64,000 nt of DNA, from contig NC_088296.1 of NCBI RefSeq assembly GCF_032854445.1, positions 18,715,485-18,779,484 on the forward strand. Reading direction: 5' to 3'. The notes beneath the pieces are model-generated. The model searched no databases. It was not told where the DNA came from and saw nothing but the letters and a program-made list of their open reading frames with translations. The DNA comes from Liolophura sinensis (lineage: Eukaryota > Mollusca > Polyplacophora > Chitonida > Chitonidae). Both the position numbers and the translations under genes were made by a program. Below, piece by piece: positions 52,005 to 63,721 of this stretch; position 1 is the first letter of the stretch; the number at the start of each line of letters is the position of its first letter.

Positions 52005-52345
52005 GCAAACAATTTTTGCGGGTGATGAATAAATTTTATGGGCAATGAGGATGAAAGAAAATTGATTTAACTTGAAACTATTCAGATTTCTTGTACCTTG
52101 AATAACAGATCGGTGTGCTCTAATCTGCTGGATAACGTTTAAACTCTAATAAACTGTATTTGCACAAGGAAAGCTGTTGTAAGTGTGCAGAAAATGTAAT
52201 GGCCCACAATAAAATAGCATATGATAGAAGCGGAAATATCACCAAAGAGTAAAGTATAAAGTGTGTTTTTTTTATTAACACTAAACACATAGACTGAATG
52301 AGCGAGCATAGGGAATAAGCGTGACTCGATGTAACTGTATCCAAA
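52005..52345 (-). mobile_element. LINE reverse-transcriptase ORF fragment
   Basis: On the minus strand LLSYAILLWAITFSAHLQQL then SLCKYSLL, matching the usual region after the RT core (xxSYxxxLWGxTxxTxLxxLxxLQKRxx); it continues into a frameshifted part. The same stretch is found, interrupted, at 55920-56075 and 56895-56975, so both are copies of one LINE family. Confidence 0.7.
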
Positions 52346-52424
52346 CCTCACCCTACAAAAACTAACTAAGTTTAAATTAATTATTGTCTTTCATTATACA
52401 GCACTGGTTTGCAACAATTATCAA

Positions 52425-52580
52425 GCCAATTGGAGTGGTGTGCTCAAATCCAGCTATGAGGTTTGCCAAGTACCACATCTAGTAAAAGTCCGAGGTCTTC
52501 TCTGGGCATTCCGGTTTCGTGATGTTGCCTTCGTATAATTGAAAAAGCTTTGAGTTCGGCATTCAACACCAATCAAATAA
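52425..52580 (+). mobile_element. SINE family 1 relic
   Basis: ctcaaatccagctatgaggt, cattccggtttcgtgatgtt, ttgagttcggcattcaacac and caatcaaataaag. Confidence 0.5.
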
Positions 52581-52779
52581 AGACCCAATTTTAGGAGTTT
52601 TGTACAGATAAGGTATCAGAAGAGTGGTAAGGGTCTTTGGAAAATATCATTTCTTACAGCGACTTACGCAGAGTCTTAGATAGAGATAATATACACATTA
52701 TAATAAGGACTGTCGGCAAAAACAGTAAAAACCCAAGCAATCGCGACAGTGTTGTACATGCAAATGGTTAGGCGTAACC

Positions 52780-53230
52780 CTGTGAAATAAGATAACCTCA
52801 CCTTCAGTTTTATTCTGTTCATGTGTATGCATAAAGAGTGAGTGAGTGCGTGGGGTTTAATGTCGTGCTTAACAATTTTTCACTCATATGACGACGAAGG
52901 AATCCTGAAAGTGTGTGTAATGTGCCTTCTTGTTGCAGGACGGATTTCTACCGCTCTTTTATCTAGTGCTGCTTCACTGAGACGCCTCACCGAAGGCAAG
53001 TAAGCCGCACCGTCCGAGCCATTACACTGATACCGGTCAACCAGTCGTTGCACTATCACCTTCATGCTGAACGCCAAGCGAGGAAGATACAACTTCCTCT
53101 TTTAAGGTCTTAGGTGTGACTCGACCCAGGAATGACCCTGGATCTACCACTTCCAAAGCGGATCATGCATAAAGAGGAGCAGTGCACAGACCATCTACCA
53201 CCATGGCTTAAGCTGAATTAAGTGAGTACT
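52780..53230. repeat. repeat R4, reverse copy, split by a SINE
   Basis: Left half (aacctcaccttcagttttat, tgtatgcataaagag) and right half (gcataaagaggagcag, accaccatggcttaagctga) match 62930-63020 in order; the SINE family 2 insertion at 52839 separates them. Confidence 0.7.
52839..53164 (-). mobile_element. SINE family 2 copy with perfect 12-bp target-site duplication
   Basis: ATGCATAAAGAG is present at 52827-52838 and 53165-53176. Inside: gtgagtgcgtggggtttaat, tttttcactcatatgacgac, tctagtgctgcttcactgag and gatctaccacttccaaagcg. Confidence 0.95.
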
Positions 53231-54060
53231 TACACTGACGATAGTGGATAGCACATCATGGATTTGCCTATATAGCAAAATATACATATCTTGTTAATCA
53301 AGTTTAAAGTCAATTGGTTTATAGAGCAAAAACCAAGAAATACGCTTGGTAAGTTTTCGGAACTGTATATCAATAACAGTGACGTCTGAATAGGTGACAG
53401 AGATCAATTCACCAGCGAATATAATAACATGAACAGCTGCGGCCGATAGGAAAAACTCAGTGATGTATCAAAGAGGCTTAATCCAAAAATTTAAGCCTTG
53501 CTGCACACCACAATTTGGATATCTTAATTAAATATCAGAATCCAATAAATGCGATAATTAAAGCATGTCTGTGAGTATTATGTTTATGAGTTACCGTTTA
53601 CAGAAATATAATTGTAGTGTTTTGGGGATAAATCTGGCCATTTGGGGTTTTTATCAACTTTTCCTGATGAAAAATGAAACACATAACGCTCTTGAAGAGG
53701 TAATTGAAGATCAAATGAAGATTTCAGAATGTATATTGCCATTACTCGAGAATATTGACTCTTGTAAAGGTATAAAACATCAGGTAGACATCGTGAAGGA
53801 CTCTCCCTGCGTGTTTTAAATTATGCGAAAGAAGTTATTATTTAAAGGAATCTGAAAATATTCCTATATGATGACGGTCTTTATTGTGGTTTGTGTGCTT
53901 GCTGTCACTTTTGTACGGTTCACAATACGCAGTAGTTTATCACTGTTCTACTTCCGTAACACAATAGGACCTATCAATTTCTCCGATTCATGGTCGACAT
54001 CAGTAGAAATACAAAACGCACTAATCAATGCACAGCCACAAATGTGAACGTTCCACTCAA
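53231..54060. other. intergenic, no gene supported
   Basis: An 84-codon frame at 53565-53819 (ending SCKGIKHQVDIVKDSPCVF) has no recognisable domain and no splice context. Confidence 0.4.
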
Positions 54061-54069
54061 ATATACAGT

Positions 54070-54335
54070 ATTTATTTATTTATTTCATTGGTGTTTTACG
54101 CCTTACTCAAGAAAATTTCACTTATACGACGGCGGCCAGCATTATGGTGGGAGGAAACCGGTCAGAGCCCAAGGGAAACCCATGATCATCCGCAGGTTGC
54201 TGCCATACATTCCCACATACTGTCGGAGAGGAAGTCACCGTGGGCTGGACTTGAACTCATAGTGACCGCATTGGTCAAAGGCTTCTGGACCAATACGCTG
54301 AGCTAGCGTGTTAACCATCTGAGCAAAAGAGACCC
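54070..54335 (-). mobile_element. SINE family 1, nearly full-length copy
   Basis: atttatttatttatttcatt, ggtgttttacgccttactca, gacggcggccagcattatgg, cccatgatcatccgcaggtt, ctggacttgaactcatagtg, ttaaccatctgagcaaaaga. Confidence 0.92.
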
Positions 54336-55160
54336 CAAGGTGTAGAGTAGGAATGATCCCTCATGTGAGAAGATCATCAGTGTCCTGCTCTCGTGTTTTG
54401 TTTAGGCTCATGAGAATCACATCCCTGCACTTGTCATCTGTCGTGAAACCACGAATACAGCATGCACAAGTCTGCGGCCATTACTCCTCACGCCACGTCA
54501 AAGCCGTTGTCTTCTTTTGTTTAATATTCTTTTAATTTTACACCATCTGGATTCACCTCTCGCTCGGTTTTCAACAAAGGTTTGGTTACGTGGACAGACA
54601 GACACAAACAGGCGGACAGTTAGGCAATTACAGTATTCTCCCAGCACCTCCTCCTGGGGCTACACAAATATCAATCTGTCAATCAAACTGTTTCTACCGT
54701 GAATCAGAGATTGCGACATATATACAGGTGAAGTAAAATTATGGCGAATGTCTATACGTATGCCGTGACGATTTGTATCGGGTTGTGTTAATTGGTCCGA
54801 AGTATTCATCCTTTTTTTTCTTTTTTTTTTTCTTTTTTTTTTCTAGCGGACTTCATTATATATAACTTATTAAATCTGGTATAAAATGACACACTGTGGA
54901 TATAGCCCTGAGCATATGTGTATAGATGATGGGGCATGTGCTGACATACATACAGGTACTGAAGTATAGCCAGTGTACTCACATAATGTAGGTTTGCACT
55001 GAACAGTGTGTCGTGTTTTCATAAATAACACGATCTTGCTGAAGTGCTGACCTACAGATAGCAGCATTATACTTGAGCCTAATCTTCTCCAGGACGCCTG
55101 TACTCATGCAAATTCAGTTAAAACCACGGTAAGGCTATATTTCACATGGCACAATGCATG
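54336..55160. other. intergenic; T-rich tract only
   Basis: A T/C-rich run lies at 54807-54845. No gene or element supported. Confidence 0.4.
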
Positions 55161-55164
55161 CCGT

Positions 55165-55352
55165 TTATTATTTATGTATTTATTTCATACCTGACAGAGG
55201 CTGGAATAAACCCACGAGAATTCACAAGTTGCTGGCAGGTCAGCATGGGAGGCCAATAGGGCTGGATTTGAACTCATTTGAACGCATTGGTGAGAGGCTC
55301 TTGGGTCATTGTGTCGCAATAGCACGTAAAGCACTCTTCCATGGAGGCCCCG
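55165..55352 (-). mobile_element. SINE family 1 copy with internal deletion
   Basis: atttatgtatttatttcata, aaacccacgagaattcacaa, gttgctggcaggtcagcatg, ggctggatttgaactcattt, gtgagaggctcttgggtcat, catggaggcccc; the conserved acgccgtactcaag segment is deleted. Confidence 0.8.
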
Positions 55353-55529
55353 CTTCTCTCTCAAAATAGGTGTCCTACCAAATAAAAATCTCCCTGCACA
55401 TATTATGCGCCCATGTTCAAAGAATGGCTTGAGTGTGCAGGTTATATATATACATGTAAGTATACTTGATTTCGCACGCCCCAGCCACCCGCCTTACTTC
55501 ACCCTATTTGCGAGTTTCGTTTCATTCCC

Positions 55530-56075
55530 CATATAAATATAGTAGGAGCATACAGACACATACATGGTAGCTTTCGACAGAAGTAAAATTCCGAAGGACT
55601 TCTATTTCAAAATCAGGAAACATTGATAAGTGACATGCAATTAAACAAGGAGAGTAATTTTGATATCCAACAATACGGTAGCGTAAAACAGGATTCAAAT
55701 GGTTAGTTACCAGGTAATATTCAGTCAATTTAGATTTAAAGAGTGATGTAGAACTGATAGACTTCAGACACAGGGATAATTTATTCCTCTCTAGCGGACT
55801 TTTGACTTTTGATGTGTGAACTGTTGATGTGGTGCTATAGATTGGTTTGTGAAGATAGAAGTTCAGGGTTCTAGTTGGGTAACTGTGTACATCAGACTGT
55901 CGTGTAAAAATTTTTCCCAAATTGACCGGCAGTTTTTCCGGGTGATGGATAAATTTACGGTCATTGACGATACAAGAAAATTGATTTAACTCGAAAATAT
56001 TCAGAAAGTTTTTTTCCTCGAATAACAGCTCGGTGTGCTTTAACCTGCTGGATAAAGTGATAAATCTTGTCTGCT
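55530..56075 (-). mobile_element. LINE ORF2 C-terminal part (minus), interrupted
   Basis: Minus-strand frame: KHTELLFEEKNFLNIFELNQ, HHPEKLPVNLGKIFTRQSD, VHSYPTRTLNFYLHK, then LKSISSTSLFKSKLTEYYL. The HSYxTR and SLFKSKLxxYLL motifs are typical of the region after the RT in CR1/L2/Rex-like non-LTR elements. No longer intact; the upstream part resumes at about 56895, beyond an inserted LINE. Confidence 0.82.
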
Positions 56076-56890
56076 GAACGCGAAAAGATTCGTGACTGGA
56101 TGACTTCAAGCAGGCTATCGTTAAACATTAACAAAATCAAATGTATGGTCATCGGACCAGTGTCTTCTTCTCCTAAGGAGCTTCCTATGCAAGGGTCAGT
56201 TATAGATTATGTTGCCGAATTTAAATTTTTGGGTGTAATGTTTAACAGCAAACTTTTCTGGACATCCCATATCAGTTACATAAGCAAACAAGTGTCTGGC
56301 AGCATTGGCATAATTAACCACATTAAACACTATATAAACAAACCAACGCTATTAATACTTTATAACTACCTTAATTTCCCGTTTTCTGAACTATGCTTGT
56401 GTTTTATGGAGTAACACTTATCCCTCTCATGTCAGAACCTTGAATCTGTTACAAAAACGCGCAGTGCGTTTAGGAACCCTATCTAATCGACCCGAGCACA
56501 CAGACCCTCCCTTCAGATCTCTAAATATTTTACCGGTCTCTCTACTCAATTGGAAATATGGTCCCCCGGGAACGGCACACGCTACCGATTTCTCTCAGAT
56601 CTATTCACTCACTTTCTCTCTTTAAGTCCAAACTGAAATATTTCTTGATGAAACAATTCTGACTTTTTTTCAAACATATAAATGTCTCATGCACCACGGC
56701 ATTTCTTTTGGGCAAAAACGTTTACTCTGTTATTATTTGCTTATAATTCACCTACAACCAGCGCCATATTACATACTTGTACTTGCCCAGGATAGATCAA
56801 GACCTTTGTGACTTTATTCCTGCCATGCTTTAGTTTCTGTAAACATGTTTTCTAATTATACTTATGATAAATAAATACAATGCAATACAA
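56060..56890 (+). mobile_element. 5'-truncated LINE inserted in the opposite orientation
   Basis: The frame starts EREKIRDWMTSSRLSLNINK then IKCMVIGPVSSS, VAEFKFLGVMFNSKLFWTSH, a frameshift near 56395, then LNLLQKRAVRLGTLSNRPEH and SLNILPVSLLN. These are the post-RT motifs (LxxWxxxNRLSLNxxKxKxMxIG; FKYLGVxxDxxLxWxxHI). It ends with a gataaataaatacaatgcaa tail, as LINEs do. Inserted into the minus-strand LINE. Confidence 0.85.
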
Positions 56891-56894
56891 TAAT

Positions 56895-56975
56895 GGCTCG
56901 TTTTTGGAGAAGGAAAAGCTTTTGTAAGTGTGTTGAAAATGTACTGCCCCATAATAACTTAGCATATGATAGGAT
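56895..56975 (-). mobile_element. LINE fragment, continuation of 55530-56075
   Basis: ttttgtaagtgtgttgaaaa, tgtactgccccataataact, tagcatatgatagg match 52165-52230 (gttgtaagtgtgcagaaaat, taatggcccacaataaaata), which is the same element without the insertion. Confidence 0.75.
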
Positions 56976-57366
56976 ACAAATGCAATAGAAACAAATGCAG
57001 ATTGTCTATGTACACTACCTCCATATGCAGTTCATTGTTTCTTGTTCATGATATGCTAGGGACAGTAACGGGAGCGGGGGGGGGGGGCAGACAGGCTTTC
57101 ATTAGGCTGAGACTTCCGCTGTTTTTCCTTTCTCGTCGGTCTCTCGTTATGCGGGAATTGCTGTGGGTTAGAGACTGGGCTGGGTAATCTGACCAAATCG
57201 CCTATGCACTTGTAGATGTGATCAATTTTATCTGTTTATTGAAGTTTTTGCTATTTTTTTTTCCACCTCGCGACCATGCGGAGAGTACAAGGGGATGAGA
57301 GGAAGCTGCCTTCAGTAAATTTTGGTTGACATGTGTAACGTCTTCCTTTATTGCTATGTTAGTTCC

Positions 57367-57850
57367 TTAATGGTCATTTCTTTTCTCGATGACTTCGATT
57401 TTGTGTTTTCTTGTCATAAATTTTACGATAATTCCTCTTGGTTTAGAATCAAGGTCTTCCCGTGTTGGTCCTAGACAATGGGCGATGTCTATGTCACTAC
57501 CTGTTACGCACATATTTAGCTTTGGGCAAAGCAAGTTTACTACTCTCTTGGTACATATATCTGAGGTTTTATTTAAACCGTCACCACTGATTCCGTAGAC
57601 ACGAAAACTTCTCTTACGTGAATGTTGGTCCACATCCTAGTAATTGGTATAAAGGACTTCTAACAGCTTTTTTATTCCAGCAAGTTCGTCCTGTTCTTTT
57701 TCGTCTTGTAAACTTAAGGCATGCATTATCCTTCTCTAAATTAACTAAGCCCAATTCTTACTGCTCAGTTAGAGCCGTTAGCTTGTTTACAATCTTTAGT
57801 TCAGTTTGTTCCCTCTGTTGATGAATTTTCTCACCTGCGACTATATCATC
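57367..57850 (-). mobile_element. LINE ORF1 remnant
   Basis: Minus-strand frame QHSRKRSFRVYGISGDGLNK, VNLLCPKLNMCVTGSDIDIA, HCLGPTREDLDSKPRGIIVK then FMTRKHKIEVIEKR. The order FRVYGI...DIAHCLG...RGIIVKF matches the RRM-like nucleic-acid-binding part of LINE ORF1 proteins. The upstream part (to about 57850) reads as a broken coiled coil. Probably from the same minus-strand LINE as 55530-56975, with the RT core deleted. Confidence 0.78.
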
Positions 57851-58250
57851 TAATTTTGCCAATAGGTTTGACCAGATCTTACAAAGTCCGTGCAACTGTC
57901 CAGTCACGCTACCGATAAAGCCGATCGACCATCAGGCCACAGTTACCTCCCAGATGTCCTTATTAAGCTGTACGTGCCTCCGTTACATATTTTACAGTAC
58001 AAGTTCATATACTTTGGCCATATAGCAAAATGGCTTGAAGCAAAGGCTGAAACTACCACCTACCAAACACAGATGGACTGTCATGAGGCATAATTTGGGC
58101 TTTGGCCTTCAGCATTAAGCTGTAGAAATGCAAAACTACCCTCCATGTGAAGCATGTATAAGATGAATCCCGTGTAACTGTCTGGAATACATGAAAGTCA
58201 CCGGTGTGATCGGAGAGGTGTTTTTTGCCTGTTACCACCATCTTGTTACT
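57851..58250. other. intergenic, no feature supported
   Basis: Unique-looking sequence with short ORFs. Confidence 0.4.
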
Positions 58251-58254
58251 GCGT

Positions 58255-58585
58255 ATGAATTATTTCATTATCGACATTATTTATTATGGACAACTGATAT
58301 TCCAGCATGGTACACAATCTGAATATTAATTTGACTCATTCGCCTGTAACATACCTTGCATCTTTTCTACATCATTGAAAACTGTTGATAACTTCTCTTT
58401 CTATGATTCCGTCCTGTTTTCGTACTTTATATACTGTCTTAGTTCTGTGGTAGTCTGTTTTAGACGTCGTTTTGGGAATAGGCCTTGCGAGTATTGACCC
58501 GGAAACATGGCAAACGAATTTCTGTTTCGACGCATAGATCCAACCCACTCATCTTTTGCGACCCTATCCCCTATACGCTCAATAT
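58255..58585. repeat. dispersed repeat R5, copy 3
   Basis: catcattgaaaactgttgat, cgtcgttttgggaataggcc, ttgcgagtattgacccggaa, aggccttgcgag; same order as 25660-25990. Confidence 0.72.
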
Positions 58586-58646
58586 CTTTCTTACACGTCT
58601 ACGTGTATAAACTAGAAACGGATGTATTTAATAATTTTTCATTGGA

Positions 58647-58972
58647 GTGAGTAAGTGAGTGCTTGGGGTTTAACGTCGCACTCAACAATTTTTCAGTCAT
58701 ATGACGACGAAGGAATCCTTAGAATGCACGTAATGTGCCTCCTTGTTGCAGGACGGATTTCCACCGCTCTAATGCTGCTTCACTGAGACCACTTACCGAA
58801 GGCAAGTAATCCGCAACGCCCCGAGCTATTATACTGATACGGGTCAACCAGTCGTTACACTATCACCTTCATGCTGAACACCAAGCGATAAAGCTACAAC
58901 TTTCTCTTTTAAGACCTTAGGTGTGACTCGACCCAGGATTGACCCTGGATCTACCGTTCCCGAAGCGAACCG
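58647..58972 (-). mobile_element. SINE family 2 copy with 10-bp target-site duplication
   Basis: TTTCATTGGA (58637-58646) and TTTCACTGGA (58973-58982) flank a copy reading gcttggggtttaacgtcgca, tgctgcttcactgagaccac, gtgactcgacccaggattga. About 10 bp are missing from the ctcttttatctagtgctg part. Confidence 0.92.
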
Positions 58973-59107
58973 TTTCACTGGACATTATGATTTCACGTCA
59001 CATGAAACGAAACATCTGAAGACTGTCAGATCTGTCTGTGATTCTTGAATGTCCTGTTATGTGAGATTTTCAAGTTCATGACAATGATTTTCAAGTGAGA
59101 TAGTTGT

Positions 59108-59215
59108 TTTATTTACTTAATGGATTGGTGTTTTACGCCGTACTCAAGAATGTTTCACTTATACGACGTCGGCCATCATTATGGTGGGAGGAAACCGGGC
59201 AGAGCCTGAATCTTC
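59108..59215 (-). mobile_element. SINE family 1 fragment
   Basis: tttacttaatggattggtgt, tttacgccgtactcaagaat, acgacgtcggccatcattat, ggtgggaggaaaccgggcag; truncated. Confidence 0.85.
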
Positions 59216-60150
59216 CATGTGGGTATTTCCACGTGCTGTGAAAGTTTTGTTCTGGTTAATGTTTTAATGTTGGTCTTTATGTGTAAAACATAAACTTTAT
59301 AATGTAATCAGCAACTTAAAGCGAAATCATATGTGAATCCTGACTGAGAGCACATGTGGTCCTGTAGCCATCGTTAACATTAGCATTTTATGCGTAGTGA
59401 CAGTATAAAGATTTATACTGAAGATTTATCCTGAAGATTTGTTGTATATATATATTTGATTGATTGGTGCATAACTCAATGCTCAGTAATTCTTCAGAAA
59501 TTTACGCTAGTGGTGCCGTGATTTTGCCCACCTTACAGTGTCTGATGCAAACAAACAGATATTTCAGTGCGTCTGGAGAAGTTTATCATTTTTCAGTTTT
59601 ATGACCTATACATTGTTTAAGCGTATGTTTGGAGCTTTATAAGCCGCATGCTTCCCACAAAATTTTTTAAAAAGTAAAACAGAACTGAAAAAGAAGTAGC
59701 CTTACGATTGTGTCGGCAGTCATCACTCACAGCTAAAGTCATTTTCGCTTTTTTGCACTGGAACCGATTCCCCGCCTTACCATACTAGGTCCTTTGTGCG
59801 CGAACAAAATTTTCCGTTCATTAAAAAACATCTTCACGTGATGAATTGTTCCTTGATTTTAATTAAATTTCTATTGATTTTAATTTAATTTCTAAAGAAA
59901 ATAATTCAGTACAATTTTATTGATTAAAGAATTTCATCGCAAAATAATATTGTCTATAAAACGATTTAACTTAATATTAAACTATTTTGTGATGAGCCGT
60001 ACTAAAAGGTTTAAATGCAAAACAAGATACAAGAAGTGACAAATTTGTATGTCACCAATAAGCCTCCATACACTTCATATAACCGTTTTCATAGGCTCAG
60101 TAGGAGAGCAGTCAGGCGTATATGTCTCAGCACCTATCTTACGGACGTCA
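59216..60150. other. intergenic, no feature supported
   Basis: Short AT-rich direct repeat (ttgattttaattaaatttct) near 59852-59895; nothing else. Confidence 0.4.
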
Positions 60151-60159
60151 GCGCACACT

Positions 60160-60520
60160 CGTTTAGGGAGCGGGGAACAAAATTGTCTAATTGAGCACTG
60201 AACGTCACTAGTTAGCTCATTAGATAACTAAAGACACGTCAATCATAATCCCCTTGGGGGCTTATGGGTGTGTACTCTTTTGTCGCTGAAGGTAAAAAGA
60301 AAACCGTTATTGTAACATGTGACCTGTCAGAAATGTTAGGCAACAATTGTTTTTTTTTTTTTACGTAGCGTGGACGTCTGAAAAAAAGTTATATTTCAGA
60401 GTGGACAAACTATGGAGAAAACTGACGAGTTTAGCCACTGTGATCATAAGTTCTCGATGGAAACGCGTGTCACTTGCACCTCACAAATTAGCTCATTACA
60501 TAACTAAAGATACGCCATTT
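60160..60520. repeat. direct repeat of about 80 bp, two copies 275 bp apart
   Basis: gttagctcattagataacta aagacacgtc near 60212 and aattagctcattacataact aaagatacgcc near 60486, with weaker similarity to the left of each. Confidence 0.65.
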
Positions 60521-60934
60521 TGTACCTACAGAACTCAGCTAAACTGGTGACAGGCGATTAATCATTTTTGGTCTACCCACTTCACACAGTAGGAATCATA
60601 AAAGACTTAGACATAAAAACTCCCCTTTTGGTCTACTTTCTTTCTAAATAGATATCTTGATGCGGTCGAATACGCTGACGAAGCCACCGGGGAATAAATT
60701 CAATGTACCGACCTCGGGCTATACGGGCGTATATTTATTGTGTTTAATTAGACTGACACGTTAAATATATGAACAGTTGCAACCCAACAGCAACTGGGAT
60801 ACATGTTCTATTATGATCGGCAACTTCTATACCATCATGATACACGACTTGAATACTGTTTTCTCTCATTAGCCTAAAACATTCCTTGGGTTTTATATAA
60901 GAAAATCTGTTGAATGTATGTCTTTGAAATGATT

Positions 60935-61085
60935 CTGAGCTAATTCGGTGATTTATACACTTTCTTTGATCTATGGTGGTTTGTGTTAAACCTCGTTTTG
61001 GGAATTGACCTTTCCATTATTCACCCGGAACGTCCACCATGATTGACGGCTGTTATATGAGAGTCCGTTTTACGCATATATTGAT
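60935..61085. repeat. dispersed repeat R5, copy 4 (partial)
   Basis: gatctatggtggtttgtgtt, aaacctcgttttgggaattg, acctttccattattcacccg, gaacgtcc. Confidence 0.65.
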
Positions 61086-61339
61086 AGCATTATTCCAGTA
61101 CATATAAAAACTTTCGTGTAACACCTCCAACAATTTGTCGATTATCTTTTAATGGAGAAACGGAGCATGGTTCCGTGCTTAGAAACACTTGTATCTCGAC
61201 CTCTGTGAAGCACTAGGAGCGGTTTCAAACCCGGCCTTGGGAAGATGATTTGTAATTCTCACGTACTTATTGTTTGTGCGGCTATGGTAACAACAATCGG
61301 TTACGCACTTTTGTGTTTGTTGAAGACTTCTATTAATAT

Positions 61340-61565
61340 GTGTGTATGTATGTATGCTTGGGGTTTTCCATCGAACTTCATAATTTATCCGTCATATAAC
61401 GACGAGGAGTCATCAGTTATCTGTACATATACTATTTCCCTTTGCAGTAGGTCTAACCTATGCCACAAAAGTGCTGCCGTAACTAAAGTATCGTGTCAAA
61501 AAACACCAGATGACCACAGTCAGTCACTACTTGATCTAGTCTCTGTGCTGAACGCAAAGCGAGAC
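61340..61565 (-). mobile_element. SINE family 2 relic
   Basis: atgcttggggttttccatcg, cgtcatataacgacgaggag, then ctgtgctgaacgcaaagcga; strongly diverged. Confidence 0.5.
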
Positions 61566-61599
61566 GGCAACAAATCTACTATTTTTATGCAACGTGTGG

Positions 61600-61710
61600 G
61601 AATAACTTTCCAAGGTCGGTCGTTCCCTCCGCCCATAAATTTGTCCGCTCTGGTATAAGTGAAAAATTCATTATAAATAAATAAATAAGTAAATAAATAA
61701 ATAAATACAA
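61600..61710 (+). mobile_element. SINE family 1 3' fragment
   Basis: ggtcggtcgttccctccgcc, ctctggtataagtgaaaaat, then an extended (AAATA)n tail. Joined directly to the family 2 relic on its left. Confidence 0.5.
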
Positions 61711-62124
61711 ATATAGCAAAGTTGAGGTTACATTTTCCGTTGCGACAAAGAGAGCTCTGTCGAGTATTCAAGAAAAAAAGCTCATCAACGTCACGCTGTA
61801 ATATCTTAAATTAATATTAAAAGAACCAGTGCCCTGGCACAATATTTGTTTACCTCATTACTCAGGCTTAAGTAAAACCTGGAGTATCATCGAGTCCCTG
61901 AACTTTAACCCATCGCACGGCATTTCAACACTTTGCGGTTAATTTGGTGGTTTTAGGATCGTTAGGTTTTATTAAGCTGGAAGAAACAGCCGTTTTTATT
62001 TACAAAACAACAGCACATATATCTGGCATCAACACGAACAGGTTCTCACCCAGACTAGGAAGGTCTACATGTAGATCAAACCAGAGCGGTGTCATACTAA
62101 AGATGGTACTGCTGCCTGGATTGG

Positions 62125-62255
62125 CGCTCAGCTGAGAGCTACGAAACAGGATTGGTTGGCCCAGTCTCTTTACAATATGGCTAGGTCGAGTGTCATGTCT
62201 GGTGTCCCTGACATGATGCTTCAGTGAAGGCAGCTCACTGAAAATGAAAAACCGA
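62125..62255 (+). mobile_element. SINE family 3 fragment
   Basis: gagagctacgaaacaggatt, ctaggtcgagtgtcatgtct, ggtgtccctgacatgatgct tcagtg; matches the body at 36880-36935. Confidence 0.6.
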
Positions 62256-62869
62256 GTACGTGTATGTCGTTAAGCAACAGATAAATAAATACGTAATAAA
62301 TAAAAAAATGCAAATGTATCAGGGCTTAAATACTAAAGATTCAACGAAAATCGTGAGTATTATTTTGGCTTTTTAACCCATTACAGGTAATTTGAACATC
62401 AGTTAATTTAGTGATTTCGGGGTGCTTGGATTTTAGGACAGGAGCAAGGTACATTTGAATTACAAAACACCAACTACAGCACTGTAGTTAGAAACAGGAT
62501 CTAAATATGGATACGAAGGTAATTTTTATAGTATATAGTATATATTTTCTTCATGCATCATTTGGGGTAATCGCGCTAGTCTGGCTGTTATATATGCAGG
62601 AGAGTACGAGAATTGATACAGATCAAGCCGTTTGGCAGTAATCATTTTGTCTAACCTCGGAAAATAGGGACCGTGTCATATACCACTAACATTCTCGAGA
62701 ACTCAGATTTGATATATTTTAAGCTACTGGTACATCAGCAGGCAAGTTACGGCTGTAGACGAAAATATTAAAATACTTCAGGAAAGATATTTTGTAATAA
62801 AGCGAATCAAATTAACTGATTAAACATAATTAAGACGTACAGCACGGAGAGAAAATCTAAATCAGTGAG

Positions 62870-63052
62870 GACATCGTGATAGCTGGCAAATTGTCACTCG
62901 TAAAAACAGCCTCTTGTCAGTTTACCTCAGTTATAGTTTTATTCTAACTTTTCACATAAATGCATAAATAGTAGCAAATTACACGCCCCTAGCACCATGG
63001 CTTAAGCACAGTTAGGTAAAATAAATCAGTGATGCTAATTGCAATTAATTAG
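62870..63052. repeat. dispersed repeat R4, reverse copy
   Basis: gtgatagctggcaaattgtc, cttgtcagtttacctcagtt, atgcataaatagtagcaaat, tacacgcccctagcaccatg, cagtgatgctaattgcaatt. The cleanest single copy. Confidence 0.78.
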
Positions 63053-63715
63053 ACCTTCATTTCTGACGTTGTTTCTAAATCATGTTTTATCGTGAATTCT
63101 GTTTTTAAACTTAAATAAGTCTAAACGAAAGCAGCAAAATGTGCTTCTCCGCTATAATATACACCAAACCTTCTCCAGCAAAGATCATCTTAACAGCTAC
63201 GACACATTTGATGGAAAAAATTATTCAAACGAGGTTTTTCTTCTTGAATGCATTGACAAAAATGATTACATTTAGGCATGGTTTTGAGCATAATGTCGCG
63301 ATCCTTTTCTGTGTATTTCATCTTGATGCATGTATTAATACACCCATCTCTGTTTTTTTTTTTAAATAAATACAATTATTGGGTGCATATTTTACGCCCC
63401 ATCTCCTCAATTTTAAGTAAACTTATCAAACTCATTATACCAGGGCGTGTGCATCCGGGAGCATCATAATTGGCCTGAATTCACACCTTTCTCAAGTAAA
63501 ATTAATAATTTAGGATAATTCTTTAAGTGCATGTTCAAATTTAATAGAATTTAGTAATTTATACAGAAAGGTTAGTCTTATTTAGCAAATACACACTATA
63601 ATAATCAGACACAACTGATGAAGAGTTCAGTAAATAGTTGTAAAGAGTGTATTTGCGATGCACTGTTCTATCTAACTTTTTATCTGATGTATTATTTTAA
63701 AATTTTAACGAATGT
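63053..63715. other. intergenic, no feature supported
   Basis: Short unsupported ORFs and AT-rich sequence. Confidence 0.4.
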
Positions 63716-63721
63716 ATGTCT

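Noticed and set aside
53565-53819. 84-codon plus-strand frame
   Set aside because: Plausible composition but no domain, no splice sites in phase and no neighbouring exon.
55522-56109. 195-codon minus-strand frame as a host gene
   Set aside because: The HSYPTR and SLFKSKL motifs identify it as the end of a LINE ORF2, and it is interrupted by another LINE.
61245-61658. 137-codon plus-strand frame as a gene
   Set aside because: It overlaps relics of both SINE families; the frame is chance.
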